Source: LZORAL124-50-18 sp051208045
Lineage (GTDB): Bacteria > Pseudomonadota > Gammaproteobacteria > Pseudomonadales > Oleiphilaceae
DNA: 64,000 nucleotides
Assembly (NCBI GenBank): GCA_051208045.1
Contig: JBPJFY010000004.1
Location: 62,001 to 126,000 of the forward strand
Direction of reading: 5' to 3'
This document shows positions 51,871 through 60,922 of this stretch, one piece after another (the stretch's first letter is position 1; each line of letters starts with the position of its first letter). The translations under genes were made by a program, and so were the position numbers. Below the pieces are notes generated by a model. The model was not told the origin of the DNA, made no database searches, and worked only from the letters and a program-made list of their open reading frames with translations.

Positions 51871-54687
51871 ATGACCGGGCATAAGCACTCGAATCTACGC
51901 TTTCACCCCCAATTTATCTTAAACACACGCCATAAACCAATACATCTGCTCAAAGCCAGTCTGTTGGTGGCGACGCTTGGTCTCTCCGCCTGTGGAGATG
52001 AAAAGTCCGACGCTGATTATCTGGCTTCAGCCAAGAATTACCTGAATAACGGTGACGTTCAGTCTGCATCCATTGAATTGAAAAACAGTCTGCAACAAAA
52101 TCCTTCTAACAGCGAAGCGCGTTACCTCTTGGGAACGCTCTATTTAAAGCAACAACAAGGCGCACAAGCAGAGAAAGAGTTTAATCGTGCCGCAGAAAAC
52201 GGCTATCCCAAATCAGCATTGGTGGATGAACTGGCCCAAGCGTATTACTACCAATTTAAATACGACGACCTGTTAAATACCACCATTCAACAAGAAGCTC
52301 TATCCCCGGAAGAAAAAAGTCAGGTGCTGTTCCTCAGAGGGATGGCCAACCTGTCCCTGCAGAGAAAACAAGATGCAGAAGCCGACCTGGCGGAAAGCGC
52401 CAAAGCCAATACCGGTGGTAAATTCAGCCTGCTATCCAATGCCTATCTGGATGCTGTGGATGAAAAGCTCGACTCTGCCATGCTGACGACATTGAAGGTC
52501 CTGGAATCGTCACCAGACTTCGCAGAAGGAAACATTCTCGCCGGCAAGCTTTCTTTCACCCAAAAAGATATTGAAAAAGCCGTGCAGTTTCAGGCGAAAG
52601 CCATTGAAAGTGAACCGAACCGTTTACAACTCTATATTGATATGGCTCGCTATCAAACCGCAGCAAAAAACTTTGACGAAGCAGACAAGAATATTGATGT
52701 CGTGTTGAAGGTAGCACCCAATCATTTGCCATCAAATCTCATTAAAGCCAGTCTGGCCATCCAGAACAAAAATTGGGAAAAAGCCAGAGAACATGCCGAT
52801 AAAGCACTCGCAGTGAGTGAAATCAACAAACAGGCCAAACTACTTTCAGGCATGGCGAACTTCTATCTGGAAAACTGGGAGTTGAGTCGCGAAAAGTTAA
52901 AAGCGGTGGCCCCATTTCTCGGGGATCAGCATATCGCGAAACGAATGCTGGCCTACACAGAGTTTAAACTTGGCTATGCGCAGAATGCGGATGACATTCT
53001 AAATTCGATCGGCTCCACTGAGAAGCAAGACTCGGCTTTGTTGTCACAATTCGGCACCAAGCTGGTGCAACAAGGTAATATTGAAGAAGCGCTCAAACTC
53101 TATGGCAAGGCTTCTGAAATCAATCCTGAAGATGCCGGTATAAAAACCCGCCTGGGTTTCCTGAAGTTACAGCAAAATAATTTGGAAGGTGTCGCAGACC
53201 TGGAGTCTGTCATCGCTACGGATGAAGATGACCAATGGGCCAGAAGTGGCTTGGTACGTTTTCATGTTTCGCAAAAAAATTATGACGAAGCTGAAAAAGT
53301 TGCTCGAGAATTCATCAATGCTAAACCCGAACTATCTGACGGCTACCTGCTTACTGCATCGGTATTCGCCGCACAAGAAAAGTTTGCTGAAGCACTGACT
53401 TTCTTGAACCAAGGATTGTCAAAGCTACCCACGGATATAAAACTACTCATTGATAGAGCGAAAATACTTTCGATTCAGGGAAACCAAAAGGTCGCGCAGG
53501 AAACGCTAGATCAAGCGTTAGCACAGGCACCCTATGATAAAAATGTCTTGATGGCTAACTATCGCTTGGGGAAAGACCTTTCTGAACGAAAGTCAGCACT
53601 GGAACAGATTGAAAAGGCCGCTCAGGCAAATCCAGAAGATGACAGCTACAAAATGCTCTATGCGCTTGCACTAATGGATCAACGAGATATCGAAGGTGCT
53701 TACCAGCAACTCAGCGCTGTCAGCCCCGAAAGCAGTGTTTACAGCCGCGCACAAATGGCACTTGGTAACATCGCAGCCAGGCAAAACAAATTGGAGGCAG
53801 CCCTGAGTCACTTTGATGAGGTTTTGTCCCAGGATAAAACCCTGAAAATGGCCTATCAGGCCAAAGTGGTTACCCAGGCAAAAATGGGGAAACAAAAGGA
53901 CGCTCTGGAAACCATTGAACAGGCACTCAATCTTTTCCCCGGTGATCAAAACCTTCAGTTAAAGGAAGTGGAGTTACTGCTGAATCAAAATCAAATCAAC
54001 CAGGCTGAGAAGAAGGCAAAAAGATACAGTATCACACACGGGGAGTCACACATTCTTGAGACTATTCTGGGTAGACATTACATCAAAGGTACTGAAACAC
54101 AGCGCGCGCTAACCCACCTCGCAAAAGCACACGAGTTAAACCCTTCAACCTTTACAGTCATTAATTTGGCACAAGCGCACACCAAGTCAGGCAAGAAAAA
54201 CCTGGCGTTGGAAACAATTAACGACTGGATCAAGTCCAACCCCAATGATCACGCAGCGCAAATGTATCTCGCCAATATTCAGTTAAATACTGATCACAGT
54301 TCCGCAATCAAACAATATCGTAGTTTACTGGAGAAAAATCCCAATAACCTGGTTGCCCTGAACAATCTCGCCTGGGCTTTGGGAGAGCAAGGCGAATTGG
54401 CGCAGGCACTGACCTTTGCCGAAAAAGCCTTCCAGCTGAGAGCAGTTCCACCGGTCATTGATACCTACGCGTATCTGCTGTTTCAAAACGGTGAGCACGA
54501 TAAAGCCCTGCCGCTATTGAAGCAAGCGCATGAACAGGCAAAAAATGAGCCTTCCATTGCTTACCATTACGCGCTCGCCCTTGACAAGAATGGAGAGAAA
54601 GAGAACGCAAAACAAATACTGGAATCCATCATTGAGCAGGATTTTCCGGAAAAGGCCAATGCTCAGGCACTCTTGAACTCAATGTAA
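51871..54687 (+). CDS. prsT: PEP-CTERM system TPR-repeat lipoprotein PrsT
   Basis: A 938-residue lipoprotein. A lipobox LSAC (Cys41) follows a hydrophobic helix, giving a lipid-anchored protein. The rest is a long solenoid of about 20 tetratricopeptide repeats (for example EALKLYGKASEINPEDAGIKTRLGFLKLQQ). Length, lipobox and place match PrsT of exosortase A loci. It probably sits in the envelope and scaffolds protein or polysaccharide export. The AGGGA site before 51871 supports the start. It is 87 bases after the decarboxylase. Confidence 0.95.
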   Translation: MTGHKHSNLRFHPQFILNTRHKPIHLLKASLLVATLGLSACGDEKSDADYLASAKNYLNNGDVQSASIELKNSLQQNPSNSEARYLLGTLYLKQQQGAQAEKEFNRAAENGYPKSALVDELAQAYYYQFKYDDLLNTTIQQEALSPEEKSQVLFLRGMANLSLQRKQDAEADLAESAKANTGGKFSLLSNAYLDAVDEKLDSAMLTTLKVLESSPDFAEGNILAGKLSFTQKDIEKAVQFQAKAIESEPNRLQLYIDMARYQTAAKNFDEADKNIDVVLKVAPNHLPSNLIKASLAIQNKNWEKAREHADKALAVSEINKQAKLLSGMANFYLENWELSREKLKAVAPFLGDQHIAKRMLAYTEFKLGYAQNADDILNSIGSTEKQDSALLSQFGTKLVQQGNIEEALKLYGKASEINPEDAGIKTRLGFLKLQQNNLEGVADLESVIATDEDDQWARSGLVRFHVSQKNYDEAEKVAREFINAKPELSDGYLLTASVFAAQEKFAEALTFLNQGLSKLPTDIKLLIDRAKILSIQGNQKVAQETLDQALAQAPYDKNVLMANYRLGKDLSERKSALEQIEKAAQANPEDDSYKMLYALALMDQRDIEGAYQQLSAVSPESSVYSRAQMALGNIAARQNKLEAALSHFDEVLSQDKTLKMAYQAKVVTQAKMGKQKDALETIEQALNLFPGDQNLQLKEVELLLNQNQINQAEKKAKRYSITHGESHILETILGRHYIKGTETQRALTHLAKAHELNPSTFTVINLAQAHTKSGKKNLALETINDWIKSNPNDHAAQMYLANIQLNTDHSSAIKQYRSLLEKNPNNLVALNNLAWALGEQGELAQALTFAEKAFQLRAVPPVIDTYAYLLFQNGEHDKALPLLKQAHEQAKNEPSIAYHYALALDKNGEKENAKQILESIIEQDFPEKANAQALLNSM

Positions 54688-54823
54688 TCCTTACAGGCCG
54701 GCACCAAATTAATCTCCTACAGGTTAACTTGGTGCTATGCTTTCTTCATCCACTCAACAAACTCTCCGCGTTACCTTGCTGACAGCTCACGGTAACCTTG
54801 ACCCGCTCGACAAGGACAAAACC

Positions 54824-57118
54824 ATGGTCAGCGACACAATTTCCAATCTATTACTAAAATATCGATATCTGCTTTCTGTATGTTCCATCGCGCTGGTTGT
54901 TTTGCTTGGGGCAGGAACAAAAAACCTGTATTTTGAGAGTGACTACAAAATTTTTTTTGATGCCTCCAATCCACAGCTTGTGCAGCATGAAACCATAGAA
55001 AATGAGTACACCAAGTCCGATAACGTCACCATCGTGATATCAACGGACCGAAGCACACTCTTTAATTCCGAAGATCTTACCGCCATTATCAATATTACCA
55101 AGGATGCCTGGACTCTCCCCTACTCCATTCGGGTCGACTCACTGACTAATTTCCAGAACACTTATGCAGAAGGTGATGAGCTGATCGTAGAGGATCTTGT
55201 GCCAGAAAGCGTTCTTCAAGACCCAATATTAATTGAAAAATCAAAAACCACCGCATTAAACCAGACCGAATTGGTGGATTTCGTACTTTCAAAAGACGCA
55301 AAAACAACATCCGTCACTGTTTTGCTTCAGCTGCCGGACGAAAAATTTGAGAAGGATGCCGCTACCTATGAGTCCGTTGAAGCAACTCGTGCTCTGATCA
55401 AAAAATATCAAGCAGCATCTCCCAATCTATCTTTTTATCTCACTGGTCAAACCACGGTAAATGTTACATTTAACGAACTCTCAAAGCGGGATAGCGGGTT
55501 CTGGTTTCCGATTATGTTTGTGGTGATGGCTGTCTTGTTGGTTGCATTATTGAAATCCGTGACAGGCATGATCGCCACGCTCATTATTATCATTACCAGT
55601 GTGGGATCCACTCTGGGCTTGATGGGTTGGTTTGGCATGCCTCTGAACCAGATAACAGCAGCATTACCCGTCATCATTCTTACATTGGCCGTGTGCGACT
55701 GCGTGCATATTCTGAACAACTTTTACTTTCATCTTGCAGACCACCAGGACAAATCCCTGGCTTTACTGAATGCACTGAAAACCAATTTCACCCCCGTTTT
55801 TCTGACTACGCTTACCACTGCGATCGGCTTTCTAAGTATGAATTACAGTGAGACACCACCGTTGAGAGAGTTGGGTACCTGGGCGGCCATCGGTGTCACG
55901 TTCGCCTACATTTTCTCGTTGACTCTACTGCCATTGCTCGCAATTTTACTGCCAGCCAAAGGTCGTAGAGAAGCTTCCGCAAAATGGAGCCATCGATTCA
56001 CGCATTGGTTACACAAGCACTGTAAACCAGTTTTGATTATCACTCTACTCGTGTGCGCAGGGTTAGTTTCCCAAATTCCTCAGAATGAACTGAATGACAA
56101 TACACTGGGGTACTTCAAGGAATCCGTCCCTTTTAGACAGGCTGCAGACTTTCTGCAGGAGAACCTGACGGGGTTCGATAACTTTAACTACTCACTCCAG
56201 TGTAATGAGGCCAACTGTGTTAATGAGCCCGAGTTTTTGCACAAAGTTGAATCTTTTGTCAACTGGCTGGAAGCTCAACCGGAAATCGTGCATGTCGTCA
56301 GTTATACAGATATCATCAAACGCCTTAACCGCAATATGCATGCAGGTGACGAAGAATTTTACACCATTCCGCCTTCCCGGGAACTGGCTGCCCAATACCA
56401 ACTGCTGTATGAACTTTCCTTACCATTCGGTTTGGATCTAAACAATCTGATCAATGTAGACAAGTCAGCACTCAAGGTCACCGCGGTCATCAAAGGGCAA
56501 AAAGCACAACAACTCCTGGAAATTGAAAACCGTGCCGATAAGTGGCTGAACGAGAACCTTCCCGGCCTTGCCTCGCAGGGTGCAGGTATATCACTAATGT
56601 TCGCCCATCTTGGGCAAAAAAACATAAACAGTATGATTACAGGCTCGATTGTAGCCTTGGCTCTGGTTACTCTGACACTGATAATTGCTTTAAGATCAAT
56701 CCGTTATGGACTGATCAGTCTGCTTCCCAACTCCCTGCCAGCAATTGTTGCCTTTGGCATATGGGGGCTGATTGTTTCCGAAGTCAACGTGGCAGTTGCA
56801 GTCGTTTTCTCGTTTACGCTGGGAATCATCGTGGATGACACTGTACACTTCTTAACTAAATACCTGAAAGCTAAACAAACTTCAGCCAGAAATGCCCTCT
56901 ACTCCGTAGAATATGCCATTTCAATTGTAGGCAAGCCCATTATTGTTACATCTTTTGTGTTAGGGACGGGCTTTACCGTCCTCGCCCTTTCAGACTTCAA
57001 TGTCAATGCATACATGGGGGCGATGGTGGCTATTACGATATTTTTGGCCTTAATACTCGACTTGATATTGCTTCCCCTTTGTCTGCTGTTTACAGACCGT
57101 CCGCCAAAGCACGCATAA
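54824..57118 (+). CDS. MMPL/RND-family transporter
   Basis: A 764-residue exporter. Two halves are present, each with a large periplasmic loop and a group of helices; TM1 is near residues 20-40. The transmembrane proton-relay region appears as LAVCDCVHILNNFYFHL in the first half and IIVDDTVHFLTKYLK in the second, as in MMPL/HpnN-like proteins. Such proteins usually move lipids or hydrophobic compounds. A frame from 54737 would add 29 residues, but the ATG at 54824 follows AAGGA and starts just before TM1. It is 137 bases after prsT and may export the product of the ligase/decarboxylase pathway (inference). Confidence 0.9.
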   Translation: MVSDTISNLLLKYRYLLSVCSIALVVLLGAGTKNLYFESDYKIFFDASNPQLVQHETIENEYTKSDNVTIVISTDRSTLFNSEDLTAIINITKDAWTLPYSIRVDSLTNFQNTYAEGDELIVEDLVPESVLQDPILIEKSKTTALNQTELVDFVLSKDAKTTSVTVLLQLPDEKFEKDAATYESVEATRALIKKYQAASPNLSFYLTGQTTVNVTFNELSKRDSGFWFPIMFVVMAVLLVALLKSVTGMIATLIIIITSVGSTLGLMGWFGMPLNQITAALPVIILTLAVCDCVHILNNFYFHLADHQDKSLALLNALKTNFTPVFLTTLTTAIGFLSMNYSETPPLRELGTWAAIGVTFAYIFSLTLLPLLAILLPAKGRREASAKWSHRFTHWLHKHCKPVLIITLLVCAGLVSQIPQNELNDNTLGYFKESVPFRQAADFLQENLTGFDNFNYSLQCNEANCVNEPEFLHKVESFVNWLEAQPEIVHVVSYTDIIKRLNRNMHAGDEEFYTIPPSRELAAQYQLLYELSLPFGLDLNNLINVDKSALKVTAVIKGQKAQQLLEIENRADKWLNENLPGLASQGAGISLMFAHLGQKNINSMITGSIVALALVTLTLIIALRSIRYGLISLLPNSLPAIVAFGIWGLIVSEVNVAVAVVFSFTLGIIVDDTVHFLTKYLKAKQTSARNALYSVEYAISIVGKPIIVTSFVLGTGFTVLALSDFNVNAYMGAMVAITIFLALILDLILLPLCLLFTDRPPKHA

Positions 57119-57200
57119 AGTGTCAAGTTGTTTTACATTGATCTACTTAGCCCTGAAGAACAAAACTATAAAATATTATATATCAATACTTTATACATAT

Positions 57201-57217
57201 TGGCATCAAACATGCTT
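57201..57217 (+). promoter_or_regulatory. Sigma-54 promoter of the PEP-CTERM gene
   Basis: TGGCATCAAACATGCTT has the sigma-54 layout: GG at 57202-57203 and GC at 57214-57215 with exactly ten bases between, close to consensus TGGCAC-N5-TTGCW. It is 54 bases before the PEP-CTERM start codon, and PrsR from this region is a sigma-54 activator. The same sequence recurs at 61408. Confidence 0.8.
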
Positions 57218-57271
57218 TTGCAACAACACGATTACAATGAGATTTGTGAACACACAAAAGGAATCTGAAAG

Positions 57272-58153
57272 ATGAATAATTTAACTAAAGCAGCACTGTT
57301 GTCAGTAGCTGCAATAAGTGGTACAGCTGCTGCTAATCCAATATCCTTAACCAGCGGCTATGGTGCAACAGACTTTTTTACCGCACTTGGTGCCACTAAC
57401 TTGGCTGTAACTTCAACTTACTATAACAATGGCTCAGTCAATCAAGGCACAGAAGCAACTGACTTAGTAAATCAGATTCTAGGGTTTAACGACGCTGGCA
57501 GCGGCGTCATTGATACCTTAGATCCACTAGGTGCAGGAAATGCTGCGTCAGCGGGATACGGGGCTGGAAACGACTGGGTGCTGAACTTTGCATACGACAT
57601 CAGTGGTTTTGCCGTTTTCAATGACCTTGATGACGATGGCAACCTATTGAATGGGTTAAATCCAGATGGAACCATTGATGCAAACAATAATGGCATCATT
57701 GATCAATTTGACGGCCCATCTCCAACCTTTACATCTGGCACATTCAAAATTTTCTACGAAGACCTAAATGACTCTTTGAATAACACACAAGTATTAGAGC
57801 TCAAGTTGGTTGGCTTTGAATTAGGAACAGGCGTCATCCTTAAAGCTCAGACTGACTGGGCATGGTATGCAGGCGGAAACTCATTCATCGAAAACTTTTT
57901 CGTTGATCAGACTACTGGGCTAACCTTCTATGATGCCAGTCAGACAACTCCTGCTACTGTAGTAAATTTTAGGACTGACTTCAACGTAGACCCCAATTAT
58001 CTGCCAACCTGTGTCGATGTGGCATGCGCAACACTTACGCGCACCACTGACCTGAACATTTCTGCAACCTTTCAAGTGCCTGAGCCAAGCTCAATTGCTT
58101 TATTGGGTCTCGGCCTGTTGGGCTTAGGTGCAGCAGCACGTCGCAAGGCGTAA
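57272..58153 (+). CDS. PEP-CTERM sorting-domain surface protein
   Basis: A 293-residue secreted protein. The signal peptide is MNNLTKAALLSVAAISGTAAA. The C-terminal sorting signal is residues 269-293: VPEPSSIALLGLGLLGLGAA, then ARRKA, i.e. Pro-Glu-Pro, hydrophobic helix and basic tail, recognised by exosortase. The middle has Asp/Asn-rich loops (FNDLDDDGNLLNGLNPDGTI and DANNNGIIDQFD) that resemble calcium-binding repeats, and a Cys pair (CVDVACATL). The base composition is more AT-rich than that of its neighbours. It sits behind a sigma-54 promoter and an AAAGGA ribosome site. Its role beyond surface display is unknown. Confidence 0.95.
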   Translation: MNNLTKAALLSVAAISGTAAANPISLTSGYGATDFFTALGATNLAVTSTYYNNGSVNQGTEATDLVNQILGFNDAGSGVIDTLDPLGAGNAASAGYGAGNDWVLNFAYDISGFAVFNDLDDDGNLLNGLNPDGTIDANNNGIIDQFDGPSPTFTSGTFKIFYEDLNDSLNNTQVLELKLVGFELGTGVILKAQTDWAWYAGGNSFIENFFVDQTTGLTFYDASQTTPATVVNFRTDFNVDPNYLPTCVDVACATLTRTTDLNISATFQVPEPSSIALLGLGLLGLGAAARRKA

Positions 58154-58182
58154 AAAAATTCGACAGATTCCTGTCTAGTAAA

Positions 58183-58209
58183 AAAACGGAGCTTCAGGCT
58201 CCGTTTTTT
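58183..58209. terminator. Bidirectional terminator after the PEP-CTERM gene
   Basis: Arms AAAACGGAGC (58183-58192) and GCTCCGTTTT (58198-58207) with loop TTCAG and runs of A before and T after, so it works on both strands. The right end overlaps the stop codon of the minus-strand ThiF gene. Confidence 0.9.
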
Positions 58210-59059
58210 ATTTGAGCAAGAGTTTTTTCGCAATGATAAAAGCGATTCTTTGGAGTGGGTGCGAATTACCTCCTGGCCGCCACGTTTTAACCATTTTATT
58301 TTTATACGCGTCAAAGTGGAGCCCATAGGGCGCTGATACCACCTCACCACGACCCAACAACACTTTCAACGCATTCGTTCCAGCAATTCCTGCACAGAGA
58401 TTAATCGCCATTTGGGTTGAAGGCCCTTTACGCGCATTAAAGTCTGCTTTTGAGGCATCAACCAAATAATCCCTCTGAAGCATGGAAGGCGAAAGCCCGA
58501 TCAAAAACCGAATTAACTGCTCCTCTTCTGTATACCCTTCGAACTTAAAATAATCATCAAACGACATTCCACCAGGCAAAAAGGAAAGAAAAGCACACCC
58601 CATTCCCAAAGGAGCTGCAGTGATCGCCGGAATTTTCAATCGCTCACACACCCTGAAAGCCAACTTTCGCGCTTCCAGCGCAAAAAAATCCAGGCTATCT
58701 ACATACAGATCAACCCCCTTAAAGAAGGCATTTACGTTGCTGGCATCAATCCCTTTCTCAAAGACTTGAATCACCACCTCCGGATTAATTTCCTTTGCCC
58801 TTTCCTCCATTACTTGCAACTTCGCTCTTCCGATGGTGCGCATATTTGCACCTTCCTGGCGATTAAAGTTATGCACTTCAAAGTCGTCAAAATCTGAAAT
58901 ACGAAAGCGACTTACTCCCAACCGAACCAAGGTAATCAGATGTGCGCCACCGACCCCTCCCAAACCCGCAATGGCTACACATTTTGAGCGCAGCGTTTGT
59001 TGCTCTTCTTCCGTGACCCAACCGATATTTCTTGATATCGCATCTTCGTAGCAATACAT
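58208..59059 (-). CDS. ThiF/E1-like adenylyltransferase, exosortase-region
   Basis: A 283-residue member of the ThiF/MoeB/E1 superfamily. The nucleotide-binding motif is VAIAGLGGVGGAHLITLVRLGV (GxGGxG), and the adenylating region is ISDFDDFEVHNFNRQ with the downstream R/K set (GRAKLQVMEE) and VDLYVDSLDFFALEARKLAF. No CxxC zinc motif is seen and no sure catalytic Cys. Relatives are found beside exosortase-associated acyltransferases. It could adenylate a carboxyl group, on a small molecule or a protein C-terminus. It is divergent from the acyltransferase, 226 bases apart. Confidence 0.88.
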   Translation of the reverse strand: MYCYEDAISRNIGWVTEEEQQTLRSKCVAIAGLGGVGGAHLITLVRLGVSRFRISDFDDFEVHNFNRQEGANMRTIGRAKLQVMEERAKEINPEVVIQVFEKGIDASNVNAFFKGVDLYVDSLDFFALEARKLAFRVCERLKIPAITAAPLGMGCAFLSFLPGGMSFDDYFKFEGYTEEEQLIRFLIGLSPSMLQRDYLVDASKADFNARKGPSTQMAINLCAGIAGTNALKVLLGRGEVVSAPYGLHFDAYKNKMVKTWRPGGNSHPLQRIAFIIAKKLLLK

Positions 59060-59285
59060 TACACCCTCTCGAAAACACCAAAATCATCACACAAACCACC
59101 AAACCCTATCCTGATGAACATAAACTCATGGGACGCGGTTTTCCAAATTGCATCCTTACCACTATACTGAAGGGAGGTTTCGGTATTGAATCGTGTCTTT
59201 GTAGCCATCGATTCATTATCAATGACAGTCACTAGCGAGCTCACTTCATTTGAAGGCAGCAATCGCTTAAGGGATAGATTAGACC

Positions 59286-60137
59286 ATGAGTCTGTTAAAG
59301 TCTCTTTCACAAAATAAATATGTGGGAAAACTGGTCAGCGGTTTTGTTTCAAATCGAGTAAACAAAGAAGTTGAAACCATTTCGGAACATTTTGCGCGAT
59401 TTCTTGAGTCCAGAATCGCCACAACAGAAGAAGAAACGAAGGAAGTTTTTCAAATACGCCACAGCGTGTATTGCGAAGAACTGAAATTCGAATCAGAAAG
59501 GCCAAATAAACAAGAGAGTGACGAATATGATGACTATTCTATTTTTGGACTCATAAAACATCGCCCAACCGATCGATTTACCGGGTGCGTTCGGATCGTC
59601 GCTCCCCAGAGGGAAGGCGAACTTCTGCCCATCGAGAAGTACTGCTCATTTGCCTATAAAGACAGCGACATCAAGCCTTCCGACTTTAAACGCTCTGAAA
59701 TCAGCGAAATTTCTCGACTCGCTGTTCTATCTCACTTCAGGCGCAGAAAAGAAGACAGGCATGCCGGCGCAGCTACGGGTGTCATCAATCAGGAAACATA
59801 TTCAACCGATGAATTGCGTTGCTTTCCATTTATATCTGTCGGGCTGTATTTAACAGCAGCGTCTGTAGCCATTGAAAATGGATCAGACCACTGCTTTGTG
59901 ATGATGGAGCCTCGATTGGCGAGAAGCATGGCTCTCATTGGCATCAAATTCAAACAATTGGGCGAGCCTGTTGAATATCATGGACTCCGGGCGCCCTATT
60001 ACATCAACGGTAAAATTTTTCTGGAAAATCTATCCCCAGGCTTCAAATCGCTGCACAGCGCCATTGACTTGTCTATCAGAGACCAACTGGAACCACTTCG
60101 ACTTTCGCGAGAACGCCGAGCAAACAACCTCACCTGA
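59286..60137 (+). CDS. PEP-CTERM/exosortase system-associated acyltransferase 1
   Basis: A 283-residue acyltransferase of the FeeM/autoinducer-synthase-like GNAT fold. The motif VFQIRHSVYCEELKFES is the substrate-entry signature, and the core includes RFTGCVRIVAP, EISEISRLAVLS and a C-terminal MMEPRLARSMALIGIKFKQLGEPVEYHGLRAPY, all conserved with the second copy. FeeM-like enzymes join fatty acyl groups from acyl carrier protein to amino acids. It is divergent from the ThiF gene and converges on copy 2 across eight bases. Confidence 0.9.
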   Translation: MSLLKSLSQNKYVGKLVSGFVSNRVNKEVETISEHFARFLESRIATTEEETKEVFQIRHSVYCEELKFESERPNKQESDEYDDYSIFGLIKHRPTDRFTGCVRIVAPQREGELLPIEKYCSFAYKDSDIKPSDFKRSEISEISRLAVLSHFRRRKEDRHAGAATGVINQETYSTDELRCFPFISVGLYLTAASVAIENGSDHCFVMMEPRLARSMALIGIKFKQLGEPVEYHGLRAPYYINGKIFLENLSPGFKSLHSAIDLSIRDQLEPLRLSRERRANNLT

Positions 60138-60145
60138 ATCTGAAG

Positions 60146-60922
60146 TCACAATTCGTTGATCGAGCTTTCAATCATTTCGTACAGCCGCAGTTGATCTTCT
60201 GAGAAGGATAGATTGTCAGCCGCACGCTGCCAGAGATAAGGCGCTCGAATTCCATGATATTCCATTGGCCGACCAACCCGGTCGAACCTGATCCCCATTC
60301 GGGATAAAAGCACGGCAAGCCGCGGCTCCATCATCGTAAACCCGTGCGTCAAACTAGCGCTCCCTTGAAAACGGGCCACGCAGCAATAGGCTAACGCAAC
60401 GCTGACAACGGAATAACTCAATCGTGCTACCTGCTGCTGAGACAACTTCCCGGAGAGCGTTTCCATCAAAGACAAGCGGCTACCGGAACATACAGCCAAT
60501 CTTGATATCTCAGCGTATTGCCCCGGTGCAAGTGAGGTTATCTGGCCGTGATGAAACAAAGCACCGGAGCAGAATAATTGAAGTGGCGTTTCGTGAATCC
60601 CAAAATCCGTCTGACTGAGAATGAGGCGTACCGTGCCAACGCATCTACCAGATGTTTTTTCAGTGACCAGAAAGTGCTCTGAATGGCGATCAAAGCCATC
60701 TTTTTCCAGCCTGTCAGAGAATTTATCAGCAGGTTCAAAGGCGTTATCCTGACAGTACACCTTGTACCTCAACCGATAAACCTCTCTTAGTAACTCCGGT
60801 GTATTCGCCAGTTGCAGAGAATAATTGGCTTTAAAAATATCAACTAACGAACAGCGCTGACTATGGCGCTCTACAACGCCAATCGTGTCCCGTTGGATAA
60901 ACCTAGCTTGCGCAACAGTCAT
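60146..60922 (-). CDS. PEP-CTERM/exosortase system-associated acyltransferase 2
   Basis: A 258-residue paralogue of the neighbouring acyltransferase. LLREVYRLRYKVYCQDNAFEPAD, CVGTVRLILS, AEISRLAVCSGSRL and TMMEPRLAVLLSRMGIRFDRVGRPMEYHGIRAPYLW align with copy 1 motif for motif, though the overall identity is low. The frame opens at 60961, but ATG 60922 has a G-rich ribosome site and gives MTVAQARFIQ. The two copies lie tail to tail, eight bases apart. Different substrates are likely, since the acyl-binding region differs. Confidence 0.87.
   Translation of the reverse strand: MTVAQARFIQRDTIGVVERHSQRCSLVDIFKANYSLQLANTPELLREVYRLRYKVYCQDNAFEPADKFSDRLEKDGFDRHSEHFLVTEKTSGRCVGTVRLILSQTDFGIHETPLQLFCSGALFHHGQITSLAPGQYAEISRLAVCSGSRLSLMETLSGKLSQQQVARLSYSVVSVALAYCCVARFQGSASLTHGFTMMEPRLAVLLSRMGIRFDRVGRPMEYHGIRAPYLWQRAADNLSFSEDQLRLYEMIESSINEL

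Noticed and set aside
57129..57137. TGTTTTACA present upstream of both sigma-54 promoters (also 61393-61401) as a possible PrsR site
   Set aside because: The distances to the promoters differ greatly (about 65 against 8 bases) and the surroundings are AT-rich, so chance is likely.
58162..58175. GACAG...CTGTC hairpin after the PEP-CTERM gene
   Set aside because: Five-base stem, probably incidental next to the strong terminator at 58183-58209.
59122..59147. Possible third sigma-54 element upstream of acyltransferase 1 (GGTTTTCCAAATTGC)
   Set aside because: GG and GC are separated by 11 bases rather than ten, and the flanking bases do not match consensus.
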